Notes under the pieces: generated by a model
Databases searched by the model: none
Told to the model about the DNA's origin: nothing
Seen by the model: only the letters and a program-made list of their open reading frames with translations
Program-made: the position numbers and the translations under genes
In this document: in pieces, positions 19,030-27,389 of the stretch
Layout: every line of letters starts with the position of its first letter
Numbering within the stretch: the stretch's first letter is position 1
Assembly (NCBI RefSeq): GCF_002929295.1
Contig: NZ_PJIM01000003.1
Location: 620,001-684,000, forward strand
Length of the DNA: 64,000 nt
Source of the DNA: Arthrobacter sp. SX1312
Lineage (GTDB): Bacteria; Actinomycetota; Actinomycetes; Actinomycetales; Micrococcaceae
Direction of reading: 5' to 3'

Positions 19030-19842
19030 ATGAATCACCGCCTGTCCCTGCTCGGTACCGCTGCTGCCCTCACGCTGGCGCTTGCCGGCTGCTCGTCGTC
19101 GACCCCCGCCGGCGAATCCTCGGAGTCCGCCGGGGCGACCTCCCTGCAGGAGATCCAGGACGCGGGGGTCCTGACCGTGGGCACCGAGGGCACGTACAAG
19201 CCCTTCAGCTACCACGAGGACGGCAGCGGGGAACTCACCGGCTACGACGTCGAGGTCATCACGGCCGTCGCCGAGAAGATGGGCGTGGAGGCGGAGTTCG
19301 AGGAGACGCAGTGGGACGCGATCTTCGCGGGTCTCGAGGCGGGCCGGTTCGACGTCATCGCGAACCAGGTCTCCATCACGGACGAGCGCAAGGAGACCTA
19401 CGACTTCTCCGTGCCGTACACGGTCAGTTCCGGCGTGATCGTCACGCGCGCCGACAACGACGAGATCTCCTCCTTCGAGGACCTCCAGGGCAAGACGACG
19501 GCGCAGTCCCTGACGAGCAACTGGAACGAGCTCGCGACCGAGAGCGGCGCGAACGTCGAGCCCGTCGAGGGCTGGGCGCAGTCCGTGACCCTCCTCGAGC
19601 AGGGCCGCGTGGACGCCACTATCAACGACGAGCTGACCTACCTGGACTACCAGAACACCACCGGGAACGAGGGCATCAAGATCGCGGCCACCACCGACGA
19701 GTCCTCCCAGAGCGCCGTCGCCGTCCGCAAGGGCAGCCCCGAGCTGGTGGATGCCATCGACACCGCACTCGAGGAGCTGCGCGCCGACGGGACCCTCGCG
19801 GAGATCTCCGGGAAGTACTTCGGCTCCGACGTCAGCCAGTGA
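19030..19842 (+). CDS. amino-acid ABC transporter substrate-binding lipoprotein, probably cystine-specific
   Basis: 270-residue lipoprotein with an N-terminal signal peptide and lipobox LALAGC (lipidated Cys near residue 21). The mature part is a type-II periplasmic-binding-protein fold: TEGTYKPFSYHE, GELTGYDVEV, WDAIFAGLEAGRFDVI, NQVSITDERKETYDFS and PYTVSSG. From memory of that protein family these blocks run closely parallel to the E. coli cystine-binding protein FliY/TcyJ, so cystine is the likely ligand (inference). AAGGAAG precedes the ATG. It is the first gene of a three-gene importer operon. Confidence 0.9.
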   Translation: MNHRLSLLGTAAALTLALAGCSSSTPAGESSESAGATSLQEIQDAGVLTVGTEGTYKPFSYHEDGSGELTGYDVEVITAVAEKMGVEAEFEETQWDAIFAGLEAGRFDVIANQVSITDERKETYDFSVPYTVSSGVIVTRADNDEISSFEDLQGKTTAQSLTSNWNELATESGANVEPVEGWAQSVTLLEQGRVDATINDELTYLDYQNTTGNEGIKIAATTDESSQSAVAVRKGSPELVDAIDTALEELRADGTLAEISGKYFGSDVSQ

Positions 19843-19894
19843 TTCCGGCACCACGGTCTCCGCGGCGGGCCGCACCGGCCCGGGGCGCTGACTG

Positions 19895-20554
19895 ATGGAC
19901 TGGGAGCTGCTACGCACGTCCTTCTGGCCCTTGCTCTCCGGGGGCCTGACGGGGACCATCCCGCTCTCGCTGGCGTCCTTCGCGATCGGACTCGCCCTCG
20001 CCCTCGTCGTCGCGCTCATGCGCATCAGCGGCCAGCCCGTCCTGTCCGGGATCGCCCGCTTCTACGTGTCGGTCATCCGGGGCACCCCGCTGCTGGTGCA
20101 GCTGTTCGTGATCTTCTACGGGCTGCCGTCCATCGGCCTGACCATCGATCCGTGGCCGAGCGCGGTCATCGCGTTCTCCCTCAACGTCGCGGGGTATGCC
20201 GCCGAGATCCTGCGCGCCGCCATCCTGTCCGTACCCAAGGGCCAGTGGGAGGCGGGCCACACCATCGGGATGTCCCGCACGCTCACCCTGCGGCGGGTCA
20301 TCCTGCCGCAGGCGGCGCGCGTCTCCGTTCCACCGCTGTCCAACACGTTCATCAGCCTCGTCAAGGACACCTCCCTGGCGTCGCTGATCCTCGTGACGGA
20401 GCTCTTCCGCGAGGCGGAGCAGATCGCCGCCTTCTCCCAGCAGTTCATGCTGGTCTACCTCGAGGCCGCCGCGATCTACTGGGTGTTCTGCCTCGTCCTG
20501 TCCAGCGGCCAGTCCGTGCTCGAGAAGCGATTGGATCGATATGTTGCCCGCTGA
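19895..20554 (+). CDS. amino-acid ABC transporter permease
   Basis: 219-residue HisMQ-type inner-membrane permease. It begins with the conserved GGLTGTIPLSLASFAIG helix and contains FYVSVIRGTPLLVQLFV and the EAA loop (EAGHTIGMSRTLTLRRVI), which docks to the ATPase, then SLVKDTSLASLI near residue 155. It follows the binding-protein gene by 52 bp and overlaps the ATPase gene by 14 bp. It forms the membrane channel of the presumed cystine importer, probably as a homodimer. Confidence 0.94.
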   Translation: MDWELLRTSFWPLLSGGLTGTIPLSLASFAIGLALALVVALMRISGQPVLSGIARFYVSVIRGTPLLVQLFVIFYGLPSIGLTIDPWPSAVIAFSLNVAGYAAEILRAAILSVPKGQWEAGHTIGMSRTLTLRRVILPQAARVSVPPLSNTFISLVKDTSLASLILVTELFREAEQIAAFSQQFMLVYLEAAAIYWVFCLVLSSGQSVLEKRLDRYVAR

Positions 20555-21332
20555 TCCCCTACGTCCGCCCGCCGCGGAGGGCCCCCTGCTGCAGGTCACG
20601 GACCTGCAGAAGTCCTTCGGGACCAACCGGGTGCTCTCCTCGATCGACCTGCAGATCGACAGCGGGCAGGTCGTGGCCCTCGTGGGCCCGTCCGGATCGG
20701 GCAAGACCACCGTGCTGCGCTGCCTGAACGGGCTGGAGACGCCCGACGCCGGCGTGGTCGCCTTCCGCGGAGGTCCGTCGGTTGATTTCGGGGCGAAGGT
20801 CCTGAAGAAGGAGGCCCTGTCGCTGCGCGACCGCAGCGCCATGGTCTTCCAGAACTACAACCTGTTCCCGCACATGACCGTGCTGGAGAACATCATCGAG
20901 GGCCCCGTGCAGGTGCAGAAACGGCCTCGGAAGGAGGCGGTCGCGGACGCGGAGCGGCTGCTCGCGCGCGTGGGCCTCGCGGAGAAGCGGGACGACCACC
21001 CCTTCAACCTGTCCGGCGGGCAGCAGCAGCGTGTCGGGATCGTGCGGGCGCTGGCGCTGCAGCCGGATCTGCTCCTGTTCGACGAGCCGACGTCGGCCCT
21101 GGACCCCGAACTGGTCGGCGAGGTGCTCGCCGTCATCAAGGAACTCGCCGAGGAGAAGTGGACCATGGTGATCGTGACCCATGAGCTGGCCTTCGCCCGC
21201 GAGGTCGCGGACGAGGTCGTCTTCATGGACGGCGGGGTCGTCGTCGAGCACGGGCATCCCGACCAGGTGCTGCGCCGTCCCCGCGAGGAGCGCACGCGCC
21301 GCTTCGTGCAGCGCCTGCTCAACCCCTTCTAG
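20541..21332 (+). CDS. amino-acid ABC transporter ATP-binding protein
   Basis: 263-residue ATPase of the polar amino-acid type. Walker A VGPSGSGKTT, Q-loop MVFQNYNLFPH, signature LSGGQQQRVGI, Walker B LLLFDEPTSALD and switch His VTHELAFA are intact. The 14-bp overlap with the permease gene indicates coupled translation. Together the three proteins make one complete importer. No transcriptional regulator gene adjoins the operon. Confidence 0.95.
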   Translation: MLPADPLRPPAAEGPLLQVTDLQKSFGTNRVLSSIDLQIDSGQVVALVGPSGSGKTTVLRCLNGLETPDAGVVAFRGGPSVDFGAKVLKKEALSLRDRSAMVFQNYNLFPHMTVLENIIEGPVQVQKRPRKEAVADAERLLARVGLAEKRDDHPFNLSGGQQQRVGIVRALALQPDLLLFDEPTSALDPELVGEVLAVIKELAEEKWTMVIVTHELAFAREVADEVVFMDGGVVVEHGHPDQVLRRPREERTRRFVQRLLNPF

Positions 21333-21362
21333 GCGAGCGCCTGGCAGTCGGCTGCCCGAGCG

Positions 21363-21398
21363 CCGGTTGCCCGGCCGGCTGCCCGGCCGGCTGCCCGG
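21363..21398. repeat. three tandem 12-bp units between convergent genes
   Basis: Three near-identical copies of CCGGCTGCCCGG (the first has one T for C change) lie in the 75-bp gap between the ABC ATPase stop and the fdhD stop. The units are partly self-complementary and could fold, so they may serve as a bidirectional terminator. Confidence 0.6.
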
Positions 21399-21407
21399 TG
21401 GGGCCGG

Positions 21408-22235
21408 TCAGGCCGCGATGCGCTCCGGGTGCGAGTAGCAGTTCAGCGTGGTGCCGCGGCTGAAGCCCACGAGCGTCAGCCCGGCGTCGTCCGCGAGGTC
21501 CGCCGCCAGCGACGACGGCGCGCTCACGGCCGCGAGGACCGGGATGCCCGCGAGCTGCGCCTTCTGCACGAGTTCGAAGGACGCCCGTCCGGAGACCTGC
21601 AGGATCATCCCGCGCAGCGGCAGCATGCCCTCGCGCAGGGCCCAGCCCACCACCTTGTCGACGGCGTTGTGCCGTCCCACGTCCTCCCGGAGGCACAGCA
21701 GCTCCCCTTCGGCGGAGAAGAGCCCCGCAGCGTGCACACCGCCCGTGCGGTCGAACAGCTTCTGGCTCTCGCGCAGGCGGTCCGGCAGGGAGGCCAGGAT
21801 CCCGAGGTCCACGGGCGACGCGTCGGTGTGCAGGTCGAACCGCGAGGACTTCCGGACCGCGTCGATGGACGCCGTGCCGCAGATCCCGCACGAGCTCGAG
21901 GTGTAGACGTGGCGCTCCATGGCCGTGTCCGGCAGTTCGACACCGGGCCGGAGCTGGGCCTCCACCACGTTGAAGGTCTGCTGCCCGTTGTCGTCCACGC
22001 CCGCGCAGTACCGCAGGCTCGGCAGCTGGCCCGGCTCCCAGACCACACCCTCCGAGACGAGGAAGCCCGCCACGAGGTCGAAGTCATCGCCCGGCGTGCG
22101 CATCGTCACGGTGAAGGCCCTCCCGTCGAGGCGGATCTCCAGCGGCTCCTCCCCCGCGAGCACGTCCTCGCGACGGCCCGTCTGCGCTCCCACCCGGAAC
22201 TTGGTGATGCGGCGGCGCTGCGTGACCCGGTTCAT
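21408..22235 (-). CDS. fdhD: formate dehydrogenase accessory sulfurtransferase FdhD
   Basis: 275-residue protein that passes sulfur from a cysteine desulfurase to the molybdenum cofactor, a step needed for formate dehydrogenase activity. It shows the early block TFVTMRTPGDD-like FTVTMRTPGDDFDLVAGFL, the essential CxxC motif in SSSCGICGTAS near residue 118, REDVGRHNAVDKV and the SGRASFELVQKA stretch. AAGGAG precedes the ATG. It is the last gene of a minus-strand molybdenum-cofactor cluster. No formate dehydrogenase subunit gene lies in this window. Confidence 0.95.
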   Translation of the reverse strand: MNRVTQRRRITKFRVGAQTGRREDVLAGEEPLEIRLDGRAFTVTMRTPGDDFDLVAGFLVSEGVVWEPGQLPSLRYCAGVDDNGQQTFNVVEAQLRPGVELPDTAMERHVYTSSSCGICGTASIDAVRKSSRFDLHTDASPVDLGILASLPDRLRESQKLFDRTGGVHAAGLFSAEGELLCLREDVGRHNAVDKVVGWALREGMLPLRGMILQVSGRASFELVQKAQLAGIPVLAAVSAPSSLAADLADDAGLTLVGFSRGTTLNCYSHPERIAA

Positions 22236-22328
22236 TCGGACTCCTTACCTCGGCCCCGGACGAGGTCAGTCGACCCCGGGCACTATCTGGTGTGTCGGCT
22301 TCGACACAGAAACGTGGACGCCGTTGGG

Positions 22329-23606
22329 CTACGTCCGTGGACCCGCGGGTGGTGACCACGGCAGCGACAGGGCCTGCACCGCATCGCCGGCCCCGCAGCC
22401 CTCCGCGGGGACCACCATCACGCCGTCGGCTGCGGCGAGCCCACGGAGCATCCCGGAACGCTGGTGCGTACTCGGCACGGCCTGCCCGGACTCCATCCGG
22501 TAGGGCACCAGGCGGCTCCTCCCCGGCAGGGGTTCGAAGGCGTCGGCCGTCACCACCGGTGACGGCTCGTCCAGGGACGAACCGCGCAGGCCCGCGAGCA
22601 GGGGCCCGGCAACCGTGATCATCGCCATCATCGCGGCCAGCGGGTTGCCGGGGAGCCCCACGAGGAAGCGCCCGTCGGGTAGCCGTGCGAGCAGCGTCGG
22701 GTGCCCGGGCCGCATGGCGATGCCGTCGATGATCATCTCCGCCCCGACCTCCATGAGTGCCCGGCGGATGTGGTCGGCCATGGAGCTGCCGGTCCCGCCC
22801 GTCGTGATGAGTACGTCGCCGGACGCCCGGGCGAGGGAGAACTCGTCGGTGGGTTCGGCGCTGATGGCCGCCACGACGTCGTCGAGGTCGTCCTTCGCAC
22901 GGCCCGACACGTCGACGTGCCCGCCCAGCATCGCGACGAAGCCGGGCAGCTGGGGACCGAAGGTGTCACGCACCTGGCCCGCGTGCGGCAGCCCGTGCTC
23001 GATCACCTCGTCACCGGTCATCAGCAGCGACACGCGCGGTGCCCGCAGGACGGCGAGCGTGTCATGGCCACAGACCGCCGCGAGGGCGATCTGGGCGGGG
23101 TTGAGGACGACGCCGGCGGGGATCGCCAGGGAGCCCTCCTCCGCCTCCTCACCGGCGGGCCTGACATGCTCGCCGGGCGACGGCTCGTCGGGGCGCGCGG
23201 ACCCGTTGCGGTTCAGCGTGCCCCCGCGGACCGCGCCGTGCTCGGTGCGGAGGATGCCGACGGCGTTCTGGGGCACCACACCGCCCGTGAGGATGAAGGT
23301 CGCCTCGCCAGGCGCGAGCGAGACCTCCCCGGAATCGCTGTGCGGGGTCGCCCTGCCCCGCGGGTGGTCCTCCGGTTCGGGGCGGCTCACGAGCGTCCAC
23401 GGCGGTTCGCCGTTGACCGCCCAGCCGTCCATCGCGGACGACGCATAGTGGGGGATGGACTGCAGGGCGTGTACCGGCTCCGCGAGGGTCTGCCCGAGCG
23501 CGTCGGCGAGGGGCACGGTCTGGAACGGCAGGGGGCGCCCGGCACCGTAGGCCAGGGTACGGGCCGTCGCCCAGTCGACATTCGTTGCTGCGCCGCCCTC
23601 GATCAT
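22329..23606 (-). CDS. moeA: molybdopterin molybdenumtransferase MoeA
   Basis: 425-residue enzyme that inserts molybdate into adenylylated molybdopterin. Visible are SIPHYASSAMDGWAV near residue 45, PAGVVLNPAQIALAA, the SLLMTGDEV motif, the MPT-binding region VLITTGGTGSSMADHI, FLVGLPGNPLAAMM, and a C-terminal domain IV. The ATG overlaps the stop of the DUF6457 gene (ATGA), so translation is coupled. Although the frame is open upstream, homology starts at MIEGGAATNVDW. It lies 94 bp upstream of fdhD on the same strand. Confidence 0.94.
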   Translation of the reverse strand: MIEGGAATNVDWATARTLAYGAGRPLPFQTVPLADALGQTLAEPVHALQSIPHYASSAMDGWAVNGEPPWTLVSRPEPEDHPRGRATPHSDSGEVSLAPGEATFILTGGVVPQNAVGILRTEHGAVRGGTLNRNGSARPDEPSPGEHVRPAGEEAEEGSLAIPAGVVLNPAQIALAAVCGHDTLAVLRAPRVSLLMTGDEVIEHGLPHAGQVRDTFGPQLPGFVAMLGGHVDVSGRAKDDLDDVVAAISAEPTDEFSLARASGDVLITTGGTGSSMADHIRRALMEVGAEMIIDGIAMRPGHPTLLARLPDGRFLVGLPGNPLAAMMAMITVAGPLLAGLRGSSLDEPSPVVTADAFEPLPGRSRLVPYRMESGQAVPSTHQRSGMLRGLAAADGVMVVPAEGCGAGDAVQALSLPWSPPAGPRT

Positions 23607-23887
23607 GCGGTGCCGCCTTCCGCCGCGGCCTCCGCGCACAGGGCGTCGGCGACCCCCAGGGCCGAGCGCATGGCCACGTCCTCGTCGGCCTGCCCGCTGC
23701 CGACGGCGAGACCGGCGGCGTAGCCCACCACGAACGTCGTCAGGGGCGCGGCAGGGCGCACCACGCCGTGGGCCGCCTTGCCGGCCAGGCCGAGGACGGC
23801 GTCGATGTCCACATCCGTCCCGTCGATCTCGAAGGCGGCGAGCAGCCGTTCGGTCCATTCGTGCAGCAGCTTCTGGCGATCGTCCAT
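23603..23887 (-). CDS. DUF6457 family protein in the molybdenum-cofactor cluster
   Basis: 94-residue acidic helical protein containing LDLAGK-like VLGLAGKAAHGVVRPAAP followed by LTTFVVGYAAGLAVG, the pattern of DUF6457. That family is commonly found beside, or fused to, MobA-type nucleotidyltransferases in actinobacteria. Its function is not established. Here it sits between the MobA-like gene (17 bp upstream) and moeA (4-bp overlap), which supports a role in cofactor maturation or as a partner of MobA/MoeA; that is inference from context. Confidence 0.82.
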   Translation of the reverse strand: MDDRQKLLHEWTERLLAAFEIDGTDVDIDAVLGLAGKAAHGVVRPAAPLTTFVVGYAAGLAVGSGQADEDVAMRSALGVADALCAEAAAEGGTA

Positions 23888-23904
23888 GAGCCCTCCGGGA
23901 GGTT

Positions 23905-24525
23905 CTAGGGGACGTCGACTCCCAGTACCCTCGCATCAGCCCAGGTGTCGACGTCGTGCGTTGTGCCCGGCGGAACCGGGACAGGTCTGGTCCTCACACT
24001 AGCAAGGAGGCTGCGCATCGACAGGTTGTCGGCTGTCCCGGTAGCGAGGATCGCGTCCACGGCGGCCGCCAGATCGTCGCTCCGGTAGAGCGCCGCGAGC
24101 GGCTGGGCGCGGCCCCCGTCCACGGCCACGAGCGATGCGTCCTCGTCGGCGGCGGCCTCGGCGAGCAGCACGTCGACGAGCTCGGCGACGCGCGGCATGT
24201 CACAGGCGACGACGGCGCACCAGGGCGCCCGTCGGCGGCCCGCCCCCGTCCGGAACCCGGCCACGAGGGCGGCTGCGGGTCCGGTGAAGGCCGGCTCCTC
24301 ACGCACGAACGACGGCGCACCCGGCATCGCGCGCCCGCCGTCGGCCCGGGGGTCGGGCCCCACGACCACCATCTGCCCGGCGTCGGCGAGCGCGGCGCAC
24401 GTCCGCTCCAGCAGGGTCACTCCCTCCACGACCAGCCCGGCTTTCGGGACACCGCCGAGGCGGGAGGACCGCCCCCCGGCGAGGATCACGGCGTCGAACC
24501 GAGGGCGGTCCCCTCCGGTCCTCAC
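23905..24525 (-). CDS. mobA: MobA-like NTP transferase (molybdenum cofactor guanylyltransferase)
   Basis: 206-residue nucleotidyltransferase. It has the nucleotide-binding loop AVILAGGRSSRLGGVPK near the N-terminus, the FTGPAAALVAGF stretch and the metal-binding VVACDMPRV region. MobA transfers GMP from GTP to molybdenum cofactor. The GTG start (24523-24525) overlaps the stop of the HNH gene as GTGA, with GGAGA about 8 bp upstream inside that gene. Other MobA-like enzymes use CTP or act on sugars, but DUF6457, moeA and fdhD downstream make the cofactor role likely. Confidence 0.87.
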   Translation of the reverse strand: MRTGGDRPRFDAVILAGGRSSRLGGVPKAGLVVEGVTLLERTCAALADAGQMVVVGPDPRADGGRAMPGAPSFVREEPAFTGPAAALVAGFRTGAGRRRAPWCAVVACDMPRVAELVDVLLAEAAADEDASLVAVDGGRAQPLAALYRSDDLAAAVDAILATGTADNLSMRSLLASVRTRPVPVPPGTTHDVDTWADARVLGVDVP

Positions 24526-25019
24526 GCGGCGGTCTCCGTGAGGAACTCGCTCCACTGCGGCGCGGGCCTCTCCAGTTCGCGGATCTGCCACTGGGCTCCG
24601 CGGGGCGGGCGCGGGACGACCCTCAGGGTCCAGCCGAGGCTGGCGAGGGTCTTGTTCCCCTTGGCGTTGTTGCATCTCAGGCAGCAGGCCACGAGGTTCT
24701 CCCAGGTGTCGCCGCCGCCCCTCGACCTCGGCATCACGTGGTCGATGGTGGACGCCGCCTTCCCGCAGTAAGCGCACAGGTGGTTGTCACGGCGCAGTAC
24801 TCCTCGCCTCGTCGCCGCGAAGTCCTGGCGATAGGGGACCTTCACGTATCTGTTGAGCAGGATCACCGAGGGCCTTCCGAAGACGTCCGCAGGACCGACC
24901 ACCGGGTCGTCGTCCTCTGCCACGACGCTCGCCTTCCCCGTCAGGACAAGGACCAGCGCCCGGCGGAAGGTGACGACCGCCAGCGGTTCATATCCTGCAT
25001 TCAGAACGAGAGTGCGCAT
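24522..25019 (-). CDS. HNH endonuclease family protein
   Basis: 165-residue protein. The N-terminal half (MRTLVLNAGYEPLAVV, then DDPVVGPADVFGRPSV) is typical of a widespread bacterial HNH family. The C-terminal half carries the zinc-finger HNH nuclease: LCAYCGK, STIDHVMPRSRGG with the catalytic His, and LVACCLRCNNAKGNKT. Family members are assumed to cut or nick nucleic acid, but the target is unknown. AAGG precedes the ATG. Its stop overlaps the MobA-like start, so it heads a molybdenum-cofactor operon, an unexpected pairing. Confidence 0.88.
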   Translation of the reverse strand: MRTLVLNAGYEPLAVVTFRRALVLVLTGKASVVAEDDDPVVGPADVFGRPSVILLNRYVKVPYRQDFAATRRGVLRRDNHLCAYCGKAASTIDHVMPRSRGGGDTWENLVACCLRCNNAKGNKTLASLGWTLRVVPRPPRGAQWQIRELERPAPQWSEFLTETAA

Positions 25020-25188
25020 GCGCCTTGCCCCATTGCTGACCTGGTCCCGCAACCGGTTGCTGTCCCGGGCATCGGGAGAAGTGCTTCGGATGGACACTGC
25101 AAGGGTAAGCCGCACCCGGCCGTCCGCGGAACGCCGGGCCGGCGATGTGCGGGCTCCTGCTTCTGCTAACTCCGGTGGGAGCCGAACG

Positions 25189-25222
25189 GCAGGAGGACCG
25201 GCACGTGTGCCGGTCCTCCTGC
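25189..25222 (-). terminator. terminator hairpin after the NlpC/P60 pair
   Basis: A perfect 16-bp stem (25189-25204 with 25207-25222) around a 2-nt centre begins 18 bp past the second NlpC/P60 stop. Flanking bases (CGAACGGC and GCCGTTCG) can extend it. No T-run follows. Confidence 0.75.
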
Positions 25223-25239
25223 ATCCACAGCCGTTCGGG

Positions 25240-26151
25240 TCAGCCGCCCACGCGGATGTACACGCCGCCGGAGCCGAGCTCGGCCGGAGCGATGACCGTG
25301 GTGTTGCCGTTGAATCCGCCGTGGACGGCCTGGCCGCCGCCGATGTACACCGCGATGTGGGCCTTGCCCATGCCGCCGTCGGCGTAGTAGATCAGGTCAC
25401 CGGGGATGGCCTCGCCGGCACTCACCGTGCGGCCGAGGGACAGGTACCCGGCCGGCCAGCCGTGGAAGTTGATCCCGGCCGCAGCGAGGGAGTTGCTTGC
25501 GAGGCGCGTGCAGTCCTGCATGACGCCGAGCTGGCCCTTGGCCGCGGCGGCGATGGTCGCTGCCACACCGGAGGAGGGTGCGGGCGCCGGAGCCGGTGCC
25601 GGTGCCGGTGCGGGTGCGGGCGCCGGAGCACCCGCCGCCGCGCGTGTCTCCGCGACGGGCGCGGCCGGCGCTTCGATCGGGGCTGCCACAGCGGGAGCCA
25701 TGACGGCAGCAGGTGCTGCGACAGCAGGCGCCACGGCCACGGGGGCTTCGACAACCGGCGCCTCAGCGACGGGAGCCTCGACGACGGGAGCCTCGACAGG
25801 AGCCTTCTCGACGACGGGGGCCTTCTCGACGACGACCGGCTTGGCCTTCACCTTGACCGGGGTCATGGCGAAGGACACGACGGTCTTGTCCGAGGCGACG
25901 ACGGGCGCGCGGGAGGAGGTCAGGGCCACGGTGGACGCCCGGACCTCACGCTGGGGCTGGAGGTCCGCCGCGTTGGCAGCGACCCCGCTGGTCAGGACGA
26001 GCCCGGAGGCCGCCGCGAAGACAGCCGCCTGTCGGCCTATCCCGCCCGCCTGGGTGGACACGGTCCGTGCGAGGACGGCGAAGGCCGCAGCGTTGCCGGC
26101 GTCGTCGCGGTGGCGGGCGGGGGCAGGGCGGAAGGACATGAGTGATGACAT
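25240..26151 (-). CDS. secreted NlpC/P60-family peptidoglycan hydrolase (second of tandem pair)
   Basis: 303 residues. A long N-terminus with a hydrophobic export segment (residues ~37-60) is followed by a low-complexity linker of Val/Glu/Ala/Pro repeats (residues ~95-190, including an (AP)n run). The C-terminal NlpC/P60 domain has catalytic Cys in VMQDCTRLAS and His in GKAHIAVYIGGG. Such enzymes cleave the D-gamma-glutamyl-meso-diaminopimelate bond of peptidoglycan stems. GGAG lies ~10 bp before the ATG. It is 25 bp downstream of a paralog of almost the same length and should share its transcript and riboswitch. Confidence 0.87.
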   Translation of the reverse strand: MSSLMSFRPAPARHRDDAGNAAAFAVLARTVSTQAGGIGRQAAVFAAASGLVLTSGVAANAADLQPQREVRASTVALTSSRAPVVASDKTVVSFAMTPVKVKAKPVVVEKAPVVEKAPVEAPVVEAPVAEAPVVEAPVAVAPAVAAPAAVMAPAVAAPIEAPAAPVAETRAAAGAPAPAPAPAPAPAPAPAPSSGVAATIAAAAKGQLGVMQDCTRLASNSLAAAGINFHGWPAGYLSLGRTVSAGEAIPGDLIYYADGGMGKAHIAVYIGGGQAVHGGFNGNTTVIAPAELGSGGVYIRVGG

Positions 26152-26176
26152 GAGGGTGTTCTCCGAGTGTGGGGGG

Positions 26177-27085
26177 CTAGCGGACGCGGACGAAGCCGGC
26201 GCCGGGAAGGTCTGAGAGGTTGTGCAGGCCGGTGTTCATGCCGTTGAGGCCGCCACTGACGACCTGGCCGTTCCCGACGTAGATCGCGACATGGCCGCCC
26301 GTGATCACGAGGTCACCGGGAGCGGGCGATCCGACGACGGCGCCGAACTGGAAGAACTGGCCGGGAGCGAGGTCGCCCACGGACTTGCCGACCGAGCGCA
26401 GGGCCTTCTCGACCATAGCGGTGCAGTCCTGCGCGACGCCGATCTGCGAGTACGCCGAACCGACCAGGCCGGCGGCGACGCCGGAGGACGGGGCGGGAGC
26501 CGGCCTCCGGGCGGCGGGCACCGCAGCGACGGGGGCCGGCGCGCCCACGGCAGCGGGAGCGACGGCAGCGGGGGCTGCGACGACGGGAGCGACGGCAGCC
26601 GGGGCAGCGGGGGCCGGTGCGACCACGGCAACGGGGGCGACGGCGGCGGTCGGTGCCACCACGGGAGCAGCCTCGACCGGGGCGACGGCGGCAGCGGGCG
26701 GGGCCGGGACAGCGACCGGCGGAACCTCCACGGGAGCCTCCTCGATGGCCGGGGCCTCGACGGGGGCTGCCTCGACGGGCTTCGGGGCGGCCTCCACCTC
26801 GACGGCGACGCGGTCGAAGGACACCGTCGCCGTGGCCGGCACGGTGACCGCGGCCGTCACCACACGATCGATGCTCAGGGTCGCGGAGGACTGCACCTCG
26901 CGCTCTGCCCCTGCGGTCCCGTGGGCCGGCAGACCGGCGGTGAGGACGAGGCCTGACGCTGCGACGATGACGGCGGCCTGGCGACCGACGGATCCGGCAT
27001 TGGATGCGACGGCGGCGGACAGACCGGTCAGCGGACTGATGTTCCGGGGCGCGCGGTGGCGGCCCGGCGAAGAGCTGATGGACAC
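26177..27085 (-). CDS. secreted NlpC/P60-family peptidoglycan hydrolase (first of tandem pair)
   Basis: 302 residues if translation starts at GTG 27083-27085, the first start outside the riboswitch, with GGGAGAGG about 10 bp upstream. The frame is open to 27142, but that part overlaps the riboswitch aptamer. Layout matches the next gene: hydrophobic export segment (VGRQAAVIVAASGLVLTAG), a long Ala/Pro/Val linker, then NlpC/P60 with Cys in GVAQDCTAMV and His in TGGHVAIYVGNG. The related N-termini (GRQAAV, SGLVLT) and linkers show a tandem duplication followed by divergence. A cell-wall cleavage role is inferred from the family. Confidence 0.86.
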   Translation of the reverse strand: MSISSSPGRHRAPRNISPLTGLSAAVASNAGSVGRQAAVIVAASGLVLTAGLPAHGTAGAEREVQSSATLSIDRVVTAAVTVPATATVSFDRVAVEVEAAPKPVEAAPVEAPAIEEAPVEVPPVAVPAPPAAAVAPVEAAPVVAPTAAVAPVAVVAPAPAAPAAVAPVVAAPAAVAPAAVGAPAPVAAVPAARRPAPAPSSGVAAGLVGSAYSQIGVAQDCTAMVEKALRSVGKSVGDLAPGQFFQFGAVVGSPAPGDLVITGGHVAIYVGNGQVVSGGLNGMNTGLHNLSDLPGAGFVRVR

Positions 27086-27103
27086 GTTGGAGACCTCTCC
27101 CAA

Positions 27104-27263
27104 CGCCTGCGAGGTGAGCTGTCGGATTCGGATGGGAGTCACCCGGCCGCTGCGTGAACAGCGACTTAACCCCGAGGATCTCTTCTCAGAGACCCAGAAT
27201 TGGTTCCCCCGCCTCTGCCATGCGATGGTGCGGACGAACCTCCGGCAATGGCAGAGCTAGGCG
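27104..27263 (-). promoter_or_regulatory. cyclic di-AMP riboswitch (ydaO/yuaA class)
   Basis: Read on the minus strand, the ~160-nt leader contains the class hallmarks in order: GGGGGAACC (27202-27210), GGGGTTAAG (27165-27173), a GGGTGACTCC block, and CCGACAGCTCACC (27113-27125), closed by CGCCT at the 5' end pairing with AGGCG at the 3' end (P1). It ends about 19 nt before the GTG of the first NlpC/P60 gene. In actinobacteria this class commonly controls resuscitation-promoting factor and NlpC/P60 cell-wall genes, usually turning them off when c-di-AMP is high. Confidence 0.88.
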
Positions 27264-27389
27264 ATTTGCAGGAGGGTGCTGGATCCAGAGCGAGCCCGGC
27301 ACATTTCGAACGCTACAACACACCACGAGATATGTCACATTCCGATCACGGAACGGTGTGTTTCTGGTGACGAAGGTCCCGTGAGGCGG

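Noticed and set aside
27086-27142. N-terminal extension of the first NlpC/P60 protein from the GTG at 27140-27142.
   Set aside because: This sequence is part of the c-di-AMP riboswitch; the paralog's length and the ribosome-binding site favour 27085.
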